Of a stretch of 38,454 bases of DNA, positions 15,380-23,630 are shown in pieces. The notes beneath the pieces were generated by a model. That model saw only the letters and a list, made by a program, of their open reading frames with translations. It made no database searches and was not told the DNA's origin. The DNA lies in the NCBI GenBank assembly GCA_023391335.1, contig JAEWBG010000107.1, positions 1 to 38,454 on the forward strand, read 5' to 3'. The first letter of the stretch is position 1. Each line of letters starts with the position of its first letter. The stretch comes from Pseudomonadota bacterium (GTDB lineage: Bacteria; Pseudomonadota; Gammaproteobacteria; Steroidobacterales; Steroidobacteraceae). The translations under genes were made by a program, and so were the position numbers.

Positions 15380-16457
15380 ACTGCATCTCGAGCCGTTGGC
15401 CGTAGCCGGTTAGTTCGAGATAGCCGCGTCCAATCGAGCGATTCGACTCGTCGAACGCGCGAACCGCCCCCTCCCAGTACACCGTTCCCGTGCTCGCGCG
15501 CGAGTCGTTTTCTTGGTCGTCCATCAAAGGCCGCAGCACGATACGTCGATCCTGCACCACGATTTCCCATTCGATCGGATACTCGTTGCCCGTCCGCGGC
15601 GATCGCCACCTGCGCAGGGCTCGCCAACGAACCTGTTGGGGCTGGAACGTGTGAACAGTTGTCGAGTGCGCCTCGCGCGTCGAGGCCGAAGCCCACAGAA
15701 CGCCTCTTGAGCTTCGCATTCGAAATGCCATCAACGCCGAGCCATCGTCGAAATTGATGCCGGTCCAATCCCAACCCTGCGCGCCTGATTCCATGTAAGT
15801 ACTGGACCATTCGTGATCGAGCCATGCGAGGCCGTGCACTCGCATTGACTTGCCCCGCACGCTGAGCGTTCCGGACACCTTCAATCCAGGCATGCTGTAG
15901 TAGTGGCTTGCGGATTCAACGTGCGCGCCTTTGCGACTGACACCGCGTTCGCCTTGCAACATCGGTCGCTCCGTCGGGCTCAACTGCAGCTGCATCGCGA
16001 ATTCTTTGGCTGCAATTTGTGCAACGTAACCTTCGCCGCTCGTGCGCAGACTCCAATCGTCGATGTGCACATCCAATGCGCTCTCGGATGCTTCCGCCAA
16101 TCCAAAACCGGCGCGAGCGGATTTCTCATCGCGAAGTAGGGCGCCGATCTTCGGATCGCTCACCGCAGCGTGCGCGAACAACACCTGGCGCAACGCGAAT
16201 CGCGAGGGGTTCGATTCATCCGTTCCGGGGCGGTTACGGAAGAAGGTCACCTGAAATCCCATCGGCTCGTTGCGATCGTTTTCGATCCAGCCGGTGACAT
16301 ACCACCACTCGGTGCGAAAATTGGGGTGACTTCCCTCATCGCGCGGAAACTGAATCTCGTAATTCGGATCCACTTGCGCGAACGATACGGGCGCGTCCGA
16401 CGCGAACACGCTGGCTGTCAGCGCAGCAAAAAGCACAAGTAACCGCCGCACGATCAC
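15378..16457 (-). CDS. AttH/CrtC-type lipocalin-like exported protein
   Basis: 359 residues with a signal peptide (VIVRRLLVLFAALTASVFAS). The mature part has the hallmark pattern of the AttH / carotenoid hydratase-like lipocalin family: FPRDEGSHPNFRTEWWYVTG near the N-terminus, MGFQVTFFRNR, FAHAAVSDP, a central ASHYYSMPGLKVSGTL, HGLAWLDHEWSS and GWDWTGINFDDGSALM. GTG start chosen because AAGGAGG lies just upstream and its TGA overlap with the permease gene is typical of coupling; GTG 16451 is also possible. It is the third gene of an ATPase-permease-lipocalin set, the arrangement of AttEFGH-type systems. The permease with ATPase probably acts on a lipophilic ligand that this protein carries, by analogy with Lol-type transport. 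Confidence 0.9.
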   Translation of the reverse strand: MIVRRLLVLFAALTASVFASDAPVSFAQVDPNYEIQFPRDEGSHPNFRTEWWYVTGWIENDRNEPMGFQVTFFRNRPGTDESNPSRFALRQVLFAHAAVSDPKIGALLRDEKSARAGFGLAEASESALDVHIDDWSLRTSGEGYVAQIAAKEFAMQLQLSPTERPMLQGERGVSRKGAHVESASHYYSMPGLKVSGTLSVRGKSMRVHGLAWLDHEWSSTYMESGAQGWDWTGINFDDGSALMAFRMRSSRGVLWASASTREAHSTTVHTFQPQQVRWRALRRWRSPRTGNEYPIEWEIVVQDRRIVLRPLMDDQENDSRASTGTVYWEGAVRAFDESNRSIGRGYLELTGYGQRLEMQ

Positions 16458-19006
16458 CAATCCTCCTTGACGGCGCGCACGCTCTCCGCGCTCATCGCTT
16501 GGCGTCCGCTGATTGCCGCGATCAACGCCGAAGTCGCAACTAACACGCTGCTCAGGACCGACAGACTCAATACCGGCACGTGCACGTCCATGCTCCAATG
16601 GAACGATTGGCGATTGACCACGAAGATCAAGATCCAACCGATCACGAGCCCCGTCGCCAGGCCGACCGTCACGCCGATCAAACCCAACAGTCCGCCTTCG
16701 AGCGCAAGGACCCGCACGATCTCGCGCCGACGCATGCCGATGTGACGCAACGCCCCGAGCTCTGCGCGACGCGCAATGACTTGTGAACCGATGCCGGTTG
16801 CGATCCCGAATAGACCGATCACGATCGCGACGCTTTCCAACAAGTACGTGATCGCAAACGTCCGATCGAACGCTTGCAGCGATAGCTTGCGCAGCTCGCG
16901 CGGGACTCGCAGGTCGTAGTTGATGTTTCGCGGCATGACATCTGCAATTGCGCGGCGCAGGTGGGCTTCGCTCGCGCCCTGTGCCAGCCAGAACCAAACG
17001 GTGTTCGCATTGTCATCGCGCGCGATCTCTCGATACGCACTCAACGCCATGATGATCGTGCCGTTCGCATTCTCGTAATCACGCCACACGCCGGCGACAT
17101 AAGCGTTCACGCTATGGCCTAAAAGATCGAAATCGAATTCATCGCCGGACTTGCGGCCCAAGCGCTCGGCCGCCACTTCGCTGATCCACACGGGGACGCG
17201 ATTGGGTTTCGTGCCGGCGAACGAAGCAACCATCCAGCGCGACTCTGCAATCGTCTCGTGCTCGTTCGAGATCGCCATGAGCGCGAAAGGAACTCGCGAC
17301 CCTTGAACTTGCACTTCGGAGAAGCGGCTCACCGCGGTGCGTGTGACGCCTGACAAAGCTTTCAGCTGCGCAACGGTGTTCGGATCGAGACTTGCAGACT
17401 GTCCAACGTAGCCTGCGCGCACATAAACATCGGCAGGCAACAACTTCTGCGTCCAATCGTCCAGCGATTGCCTGAACGACTGCACCATCACTGCCATCGC
17501 AACCATCAAACTGAAACTCACCAGAACCGCTGCCACACTCAGTGCCGCATAACGGGCCGTGCCCTGAAGCTGCGCAATCGCAAGCTCAAAGGTGATGCCT
17601 CGCAGCTTCGGTAAACGGTTGAGCAGCGCACGCACGAAGCCGGGCATCGCGAGCACGGTCGCGACAAGCAACATTGCGATCCCCGCGTAGCCCGCGAGAG
17701 GCAGTCCGTTGATTGCGGGAACGCGGAGTACGGCGATCCCCACCAGATACATCGCTGCGACGATCGGCCATCGCGTGCGTACCTCGTGACTGGTCACATC
17801 CGCTGCTTTCAATGCCGAAGCAGTCGGAACCCGCGCTGCATCGAACGCGGACCGCAACGCACCGACGAGCGCCACGCCAGTGCCAAGCACGCAGAACACC
17901 AAGATCTCCGCCGGATGCACAGACAAGACCGCATCGACATCTTGGAAGTAGCCGAGCCCAATTGCGCCACCCAGAAGGCCGATTCCGATCCGCGCGAGTG
18001 CGATGCCGAGCAGCACACCGATGACGCTCCCTGCAGTTCCGATGAGCAGCGCGCCAAACAATTGCGAAGCGAGTTGTTGCTTGCGCGTCAGCCCCAACGC
18101 GTGCAGCAAAGCAAATTCGCGCCGCCGTCGCAGAGCCGCAAGCGCTTGCGTAGAAAAGACGAAGAACCCTCCGGTAAACAGCGCTACCAGAGCCAATGCA
18201 GTCAGATTGGCTCGATACGAACGCGACAGCCTCACCGCGTCACTGGAGGCTTCGCCAGGCACAACGATGCGGACATTGGGCGGCAACAACGCTGCGATCG
18301 CAGCCCGAACGCGATCGATTTGTGCGCCCGACTGGATCCGTACGTCGATGCGCGAGAGCTTGCCCACTCGATCGAACTTCCATTGCGCAAGTCCGATGTC
18401 CATCACTGCTGCACGCTCGCGAAGTGCCGCCGGCGCAAGCACAGCGCGCACGATGAAGTCCCTGCGTGACAATCCCAACTGCAAGCCGAGCACATCGCCC
18501 GTGTGCAGTTGCAGTTCGCGTGCAGCGCTGGCGCTCAGAAGCACGCTCGGGTGCGCGCTGGGTTGATCCGGCTGCGCGGACGTTTCGCGCTCGCCGCGTG
18601 TCGATCCGGAACTTTGCAGAGCCGCGACGAATGCGGGTTGCAACGCTCGCGAGCGGAACACGTCGACACCCATGACAGTCAATGCACCGCGTCGATCCGC
18701 AAGCTTTGCCTCTACCATCACAACGGGACTGGCGACTGCCACTCCTGGAACTCGAGCAATTTGCGGATAGATTTGCTCATCGAAGCCAGGCGCCGTAGCT
18801 TCGATAGAGAAATCCGCGAGCCCATAAAGCTGTCGGGCCGCTGCCGCAACTTCGTCCGCAGCGACTCGATTGACGAGATAGATCGAGCATCCGAGCGCCA
18901 CACCGAGTGCAATCGCGAGCACTGCAAGCAACGTGCGCGCGGGCGCATGGCGCAAGGGGCTCCACACCGTCGCAAACAAGATCGAACCGCGAAGAGTGGC
19001 GAGCAT
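16454..19006 (-). CDS. Large ABC transporter permease with two FtsX/MacB-like domains
   Basis: 850 residues, inner membrane. The first helix is ARTLLAVLAIALGVALGCSI. A periplasmic region follows, then a core FtsX helix trio (about 265-375). A second half has helices near 410-450, another at about 485-512 (YAALSVAAVLVSFSLMVAMA), a second periplasmic domain, and a C-terminal FtsX trio with ITYLLESVAIVIGLFGIATG and RAELGALRHIGMRRREIVRV, the cytoplasmic coupling segment. This layout matches the YbbP-type and AttFG-like permeases that extract hydrophobic molecules from the membrane. It begins 2 bases after the ATPase gene and its stop overlaps the lipocalin start. Confidence 0.92.
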   Translation of the reverse strand: MLATLRGSILFATVWSPLRHAPARTLLAVLAIALGVALGCSIYLVNRVAADEVAAAARQLYGLADFSIEATAPGFDEQIYPQIARVPGVAVASPVVMVEAKLADRRGALTVMGVDVFRSRALQPAFVAALQSSGSTRGERETSAQPDQPSAHPSVLLSASAARELQLHTGDVLGLQLGLSRRDFIVRAVLAPAALRERAAVMDIGLAQWKFDRVGKLSRIDVRIQSGAQIDRVRAAIAALLPPNVRIVVPGEASSDAVRLSRSYRANLTALALVALFTGGFFVFSTQALAALRRRREFALLHALGLTRKQQLASQLFGALLIGTAGSVIGVLLGIALARIGIGLLGGAIGLGYFQDVDAVLSVHPAEILVFCVLGTGVALVGALRSAFDAARVPTASALKAADVTSHEVRTRWPIVAAMYLVGIAVLRVPAINGLPLAGYAGIAMLLVATVLAMPGFVRALLNRLPKLRGITFELAIAQLQGTARYAALSVAAVLVSFSLMVAMAVMVQSFRQSLDDWTQKLLPADVYVRAGYVGQSASLDPNTVAQLKALSGVTRTAVSRFSEVQVQGSRVPFALMAISNEHETIAESRWMVASFAGTKPNRVPVWISEVAAERLGRKSGDEFDFDLLGHSVNAYVAGVWRDYENANGTIIMALSAYREIARDDNANTVWFWLAQGASEAHLRRAIADVMPRNINYDLRVPRELRKLSLQAFDRTFAITYLLESVAIVIGLFGIATGIGSQVIARRAELGALRHIGMRRREIVRVLALEGGLLGLIGVTVGLATGLVIGWILIFVVNRQSFHWSMDVHVPVLSLSVLSSVLVATSALIAAISGRQAMSAESVRAVKEDW

Positions 19007-19008
19007 GC

Positions 19009-19674
19009 CTAGATGGCGTTGAGCTTGCCGCGCTGGAGTCGATACGCGCGGTCCGTTGTTGCAGCGGCCACTTCAGAGTGAGTGACGAGAATGCCTGCAG
19101 CCTGATCGCGTTTTAACTGCGCCTTCAACAGATCCAAGATCTCCTGCGCTGTATCCGCGTCGAGATTCCCGGTCGGCTCGTCCGCGAGCACAAGTTTCGG
19201 CCGATGCGCTAAAGCACGTGCGACTGCAACGCGTTGCATTTCGCCACCGGAAAGTTGATTCGGCAGGCTGGCCGCTCGAGCAGTCAATCCGACCGCATCC
19301 AACAATTCCTCGACGCGAGACTTTGCGGCAGCGGAGCTCGTACCATTCAAGGCCAGCGGCAGCGCGATGTTTCGCGCCACAGTGAGATGCGGCAACAACA
19401 GAAAGGCCTGAAACACGAAGCCCATGTGGCTTCGGCGCAGCAACGTGCGTGCGTCATCGGAGAGCGTGCCGAGATCGACGCGGTCGAACTCGATGCGGCC
19501 CGCATCGGGCGTATCTAGACCCGCAATCAAATTCAGCAGAGTGGATTTGCCTGAGCCCGACTCGCCCATGACGGCGACGTACTCGCCTGCATTCAAGCGA
19601 AAAGAAAGACCATCGAGGATGCGGCGTTCAGCGGCGCTCGCAAAACTTTTACGAACGCTCTCAAGGTTCAGCAT
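19009..19674 (-). CDS. ABC transporter ATP-binding protein (LolD/MacB type)
   Basis: 221 residues, cytoplasmic ATPase for the permease that follows. Walker A GESGSGKST (37-45), Q-loop in VFQAFLLLPHLTV, signature LSGGEMQR (141-148), Walker B LVLADEPTGNLD (161-172) and switch His in ILVTHS. The short length and FQAFxLLPHLT wording are typical of the LolD/MacB/YbbA class, which drives FtsX-like permeases. The permease ATG lies 2 bases downstream. Upstream is a 78-base spacer after the barrel gene containing a GCAGCGC/GCGCTGC hairpin (19710-19727). Confidence 0.95.
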   Translation of the reverse strand: MLNLESVRKSFASAAERRILDGLSFRLNAGEYVAVMGESGSGKSTLLNLIAGLDTPDAGRIEFDRVDLGTLSDDARTLLRRSHMGFVFQAFLLLPHLTVARNIALPLALNGTSSAAAKSRVEELLDAVGLTARAASLPNQLSGGEMQRVAVARALAHRPKLVLADEPTGNLDADTAQEILDLLKAQLKRDQAAGILVTHSEVAAATTDRAYRLQRGKLNAI

Positions 19675-19752
19675 GAAAAGACCGGCACGTCGGAACGATA
19701 TTCGCCGGCGCAGCGCAATCGCGCTGCCTCGCTTCGACAGGAATGTTTGCGC

Positions 19753-20403
19753 TCAGAATCCAACAAAGAACCCAAGCGTTCCGGAGTATTGAAATAACGT
19801 GTCGCCCTTGCTGCGAATATCGCAGGTCGCGCCGTTATTCACTTCGCAGAAGATTTGGTTGTCGCTGTTCAACACGGTAACGAACGCGCGAACGTCCAGG
19901 CGCACACCGAAATGATCGCCAATCGGAATGCGCACGCCCGTCGCAGCGCTGAACGCGAGTTTCGTCTCGTCGTCCCAACCGGCCACGTTCGGACTCAAGC
20001 GCGCGGCACCGACACCTAAGCCAAAGTACGGAATCACGTACTTGGCATCGGGATGGCTCACGATGCCGCCGATCTGTAAATAGTCGACATCCAAATCGGT
20101 CTTGGTGGCACCGCCGATTTCCGTGCTGCTCTTGGTGTAGAGGAACTCGTAAGCGCGCCACGCTTCGGGAGCGTAGTTGAAGATCAATCCGAGATTGGTG
20201 GATTGATCGATGTTGCGCTTGGCGCCGGCGCTATCCTCGAATTCGCCGCCGCCCAAATAGCCGGCGAACGGCGTGAATTCGCAATCGTTCGTGTGTTGCT
20301 CGGGTCCTTCCGCATGTGCGGGCAAGCCGATCCAACCCAACGCGAACGTGGCCAGCGCGAGCAGGTTGCGCAAATTGATTTGCGATGGGGCTGTGCGAGT
20401 CAT
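19753..20403 (-). CDS. Outer-membrane beta-barrel family protein
   Basis: 216 residues. Signal peptide (LLALATFALGWIGLPAHAEG). The mature protein shows alternating strands typical of OmpW/OmpA-like 8-stranded barrels (LGLIFNYAPEAWRAYEFLYT, VDYLQIGGIV, YVIPYFGLGVGAARL, FGVRLDVRAFVTVLN) and ends in FFVGF, a C-terminal aromatic suited to BAM recognition. Two cysteines (CEVNN and CDIRS) near the end could form a disulfide. GAGGAG precedes the ATG at good spacing. It lies upstream of the ABC-lipocalin set in the same direction and diverges from the glucan synthase gene by 80 bases. Ligand unknown. Confidence 0.85.
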   Translation of the reverse strand: MTRTAPSQINLRNLLALATFALGWIGLPAHAEGPEQHTNDCEFTPFAGYLGGGEFEDSAGAKRNIDQSTNLGLIFNYAPEAWRAYEFLYTKSSTEIGGATKTDLDVDYLQIGGIVSHPDAKYVIPYFGLGVGAARLSPNVAGWDDETKLAFSAATGVRIPIGDHFGVRLDVRAFVTVLNSDNQIFCEVNNGATCDIRSKGDTLFQYSGTLGFFVGF

Positions 20404-20483
20404 CGTCCAAACTCCTCAAGTGGGCACCGACCGGCGTTCCGGGCGCGATACGTTAACATGCGCGCCGTGACGGGAACGCTCTC

Positions 20484-23159
20484 ATGAAGTGGTCGAGCAT
20501 CTGGGTTGCCGCTTTCTTTGCGGCGCTCACCTTTGCCGCCTGGGCCTGGCTCAACCGTCCCAACATCGAACCGCGATGGCCTGCGCGGGTGCAAGGTGTT
20601 GCTTATTCCCCCTACCGTTCCGGCCAGTCGCCGCGCAGCGAGTCGCCAACCCTGGAACAGATTGACGCTGATCTGCGACTGCTATCGCGCGCCTCTGTAA
20701 ACGCGCTGCGCACGTATTCCTCTGTAGGAACGCTTGCACACGTGCCCGAGATTGCAGCGCGGCACAATCTCAAAATCCTCGCGGGTGCGCGGCTGGCTGG
20801 CTACGAAGCAACGGATGAGAAGGAACTCGCGAGCGTCATCGCGATCGCCAACCGGCATTCGAACGTCATTCGCGTCATTGTCGGCAATGAAACCTTGCTC
20901 CATCGGGAGATTGCCCTTCCGCAATTGATCGCCTACTTGGATGTTGCGCGCGAACGCATTCAACAGCCCGTCAGCACTGCAGAACCGTGGAACGTCTGGC
21001 TACAGCATCCCGAACTGGCCGAACACGTCGACTTCCTAGCCGTGCACATGTTGCCGTACTGGGAAGGTATTGCTGCGGATCGCGCAATCGCCCATATCGA
21101 TTCGCGCATGGAGGCGCTAAAGCAGAAATTTCCCGGTCGAGAAATCGTGATTGCCGAGGTCGGCTGGCCTTCGGAAGGACGTCCCTTGGATCAAGCGGTT
21201 GCTTCGCTGAGCAACGAGGCCACGTTCTTAAGGCGCTTCCTAGATCAAGCCGAACGCAAAGGCTATCTGTACTACGTCATGGAAGCGTTCGATCAACCTT
21301 GGAAGGCACGCGTTGAAGGCACGGCGGGTGCGTACTGGGGAATTTATGACGTCGAGCGCAAGGCGAAGTTCGCGTTTACCGAGCCGGTCGTTCGCATCCC
21401 CGGATGGCGCACGCTGGCGACGGTGTCCGTCTTGCTCGCAGCATTGATGCTGTCGTTGTTCTATGCGCATAGCACCGCACTGGGCACTCGCGGGCGCAGC
21501 TTTCTTGCAGTCGTCGTGTACGGCACCGCCACCGCAGCGGTGCTGATGATGTACGACTACTCGCAGCGCTACCTCACATTGCTCGGTGCAGTTGCCGGTG
21601 CGGTGTTGATGGTCGGCTTGCTCGGCGCCATTGCGATCTTGCTTGCGGAAGCGCATGAGTGGGTCGAGGCGCGATGGTCAAAGCGCAATCTCGCATTCGT
21701 CGAAGCACGTCCGGCACATTTTCATCCGAAAGTCTCGATTCACGTGCCCGCTTTTAATGAGCCGGCGCCGATGCTGATTGCGACACTCGATGCATTGGCG
21801 CGACTCGATTACCCGAACTTCGAAGTGTTGGTCATCGACAACAACACGCCTGATGAGAACGTCTGGCGACCCGTGCTAGAACATTGCGCACGGCTCGGTG
21901 CGCGCTTCAAGTTCTTTCACGTTGATCCACTGAGCGGCTTTAAAGCAGGCGCGCTCAACTACGCACTCGAACACACCGCACGTGATGCAGACGTCATTGC
22001 GGTAATCGATAGCGATTACCAAGTCGAACCAACGTGGCTGCACGATCTCATTCCCGCATTCAGCGATCCCAAGGTCGCGATCGTGCAAGCTCCGCAAGAC
22101 TATCGCGACGACGCAAGCAGCCTATTCAAGGCGATGACGCATGCCGAATATCGCGGGTTCTTCTTCATCGGCATGGTCACGCGCAACGAACGTAATGCAA
22201 TCATTCAACATGGCACGATGACCCTCGTGCGAAAGGAAGCGCTCGCGCAAGTCTCGGGATGGGCCGAGTGGTGCATTACCGAGGATGCAGAGCTCGGGCT
22301 GCGCTTGTTCGAACTGGGCTGGCGAGCGCATTACATTCCAAGGAGCTACGGACGTGGTTTGGTGCCCGATACCTTCGCGGATTACAAGAAGCAGCGCTTC
22401 CGATGGGTTTACGGCGCAATGCAGATTGTCCGCGCACATCGTGAGGCCTTGATCGGATTGAAAGATCATCGCCTCACTCGCGGGCAGCGCTACCACTTCA
22501 TTGCAGGTTGGCTGCCGTGGTTTGCCGAAGGTTTTAATTTGCTATTCAACTTGGCCGCGATCGCGTGGTCCGTCGCGATGCTGATCGCACCGCATCGAAT
22601 CGATCCTCCGCTCATCATGTTTTCGGTGCTGCCGCTGTCGCTCTTCACCTTCAAGATGGCCAAGCTCGCGCATCTGTATTTGTCGCGGGTCGGTGCAAAT
22701 ATCCGCCAGACGATCGCTGCAGCGATTGCGGGACTCGCTCTATCGCACACGGTGGGCCTTGCCGTCTTGAAAGGTCTAGTCACTAAAAACGAACCGTTCT
22801 TCCGCACGCCGAAATATCCGCAACAACACGCGTTCTCTCAGGCGCTCACCGCGGCGAGACAAGAGCTGCTGCTTCTACTGCTTTTGTGTGCGACAGCCTA
22901 TGCACTCACGCATCCTTTGCGCTTCGGTTCACTGCGGCTTGGCATTCCCGAGGAGTTGACGGGCCCAGACATTTCCCTTTGGGTGGCGGTCTTGTTGATA
23001 CAAGCAGCGCCTTATGCGGCAGCGCTTGTGGTTTCAGTGATCAGTGCAACCAAGCTTCCGGCTGGGTGGTTGGGCGCTCGGTCTAGCCCGATCGGATTCC
23101 AATCCGAATCCAAGCGCCAAGAGCCGGACGCAACACAAAGCGCGCATAGAAAACAATGA
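20484..23159 (+). CDS. ndvB: NdvB-like glucan synthase: GH17-like domain plus membrane GT2 glycosyltransferase
   Basis: 891 residues. A signal/anchor helix is followed by a GH17-like periplasmic domain (about 30-300) with both catalytic acids in their family context: Glu136 in VGNETLL and Glu225 in IAEVGWPSEG. Helices at about 310-385 lead to a family-2 glycosyltransferase with VHVPAFNEP, VIDNN (about 450), VIDSDY (about 508-511, DxD), TEDAE (599-603) and QRFRW (637-641), followed by several more helices. The same order and size occur in P. aeruginosa NdvB and rhizobial cyclic beta-(1,3)-glucan synthases: GT2 extends a beta-glucan through the membrane while the GH17 domain acts as transglycosylase. 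The last residues (PDATQSAHRKQ) are encoded by a dispersed intergenic repeat. Product inferred. Confidence 0.88.
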   Translation: MKWSSIWVAAFFAALTFAAWAWLNRPNIEPRWPARVQGVAYSPYRSGQSPRSESPTLEQIDADLRLLSRASVNALRTYSSVGTLAHVPEIAARHNLKILAGARLAGYEATDEKELASVIAIANRHSNVIRVIVGNETLLHREIALPQLIAYLDVARERIQQPVSTAEPWNVWLQHPELAEHVDFLAVHMLPYWEGIAADRAIAHIDSRMEALKQKFPGREIVIAEVGWPSEGRPLDQAVASLSNEATFLRRFLDQAERKGYLYYVMEAFDQPWKARVEGTAGAYWGIYDVERKAKFAFTEPVVRIPGWRTLATVSVLLAALMLSLFYAHSTALGTRGRSFLAVVVYGTATAAVLMMYDYSQRYLTLLGAVAGAVLMVGLLGAIAILLAEAHEWVEARWSKRNLAFVEARPAHFHPKVSIHVPAFNEPAPMLIATLDALARLDYPNFEVLVIDNNTPDENVWRPVLEHCARLGARFKFFHVDPLSGFKAGALNYALEHTARDADVIAVIDSDYQVEPTWLHDLIPAFSDPKVAIVQAPQDYRDDASSLFKAMTHAEYRGFFFIGMVTRNERNAIIQHGTMTLVRKEALAQVSGWAEWCITEDAELGLRLFELGWRAHYIPRSYGRGLVPDTFADYKKQRFRWVYGAMQIVRAHREALIGLKDHRLTRGQRYHFIAGWLPWFAEGFNLLFNLAAIAWSVAMLIAPHRIDPPLIMFSVLPLSLFTFKMAKLAHLYLSRVGANIRQTIAAAIAGLALSHTVGLAVLKGLVTKNEPFFRTPKYPQQHAFSQALTAARQELLLLLLLCATAYALTHPLRFGSLRLGIPEELTGPDISLWVAVLLIQAAPYAAALVVSVISATKLPAGWLGARSSPIGFQSESKRQEPDATQSAHRKQ

Positions 23160-23529
23160 GTCGGCAAGCGAGACCGAGCATTGCTCGCGTCAAAAGCTTC
23201 GCGTGAAGACAAACGATTAGCCGCAGAGAACGCATAAAAGAGGTGATGAAGTGAAAGCGCGAGAGCGCGCGTGAAGTGAAGCGCGCAGATCCTGCCCTCA
23301 CACATCCTGTTCATCTTGTTAATCCTGTCTAGAAATTCTTCTCTCTGCATCCTCAAGCAGAAGCAAAGAGTTGGACAGGATGAACGGGATTGACAGGATG
23401 GTCGAGCTGAGAGGCATAGTTCCGCGTCATGGGCGCCGCGCTTGTTTACGACACTTCCACCATTCACGCGCAAGGCGCTTTTAACTCATACCGCATCACT
23501 TCCCTTTTTGCGTTCCTTGTGTTGCGTCC
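23126..23529. repeat. Repeat-bearing spacer between ndvB and cydA
   Basis: The spacer 23160-23630 (471 bases) has no gene. GGACGCAACACAA (23126-23138, inside the ndvB 3' end) is exactly complementary to TTGTGTTGCGTCC (23517-23529), giving a distant inverted pair. A further family member, ccgcagagaacgcataaaag, begins at 23221. Inside lies the 27-base inverted repeat at 23303-23400. No promoter for cydA was recognised. Confidence 0.6.
23303..23400. repeat. 27-base imperfect inverted repeat of the atcctgt type
   Basis: Left arm 23303-23329 (begins catcctgttcatc, ends aatcctgtc) and right arm 23374-23400 (begins gacaggatgaac, ends gacaggatg) pair at 22 of 27 positions across a 44-base spacer. 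Each arm is itself built of shorter repeats of cctgt. Similar dispersed sequences are remembered from other bacterial genomes, but this was not checked. Confidence 0.65.
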
Positions 23530-23630
23530 GTTCATGCTTCCCCAAAGGCGAACGCTCGCTTCGCAATTCACGAGTTACGTCTTCTCCGCAATTGAGCGCA
23601 GCGCAACACGCACTCACACTGCGCCCCGCC

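Noticed and set aside
16458..16997. N-terminal extension of the lipocalin gene by about 180 residues
   Set aside because: It would lie entirely over the permease gene in another frame, and a signal peptide with a strong ribosome binding site starts at 16457.
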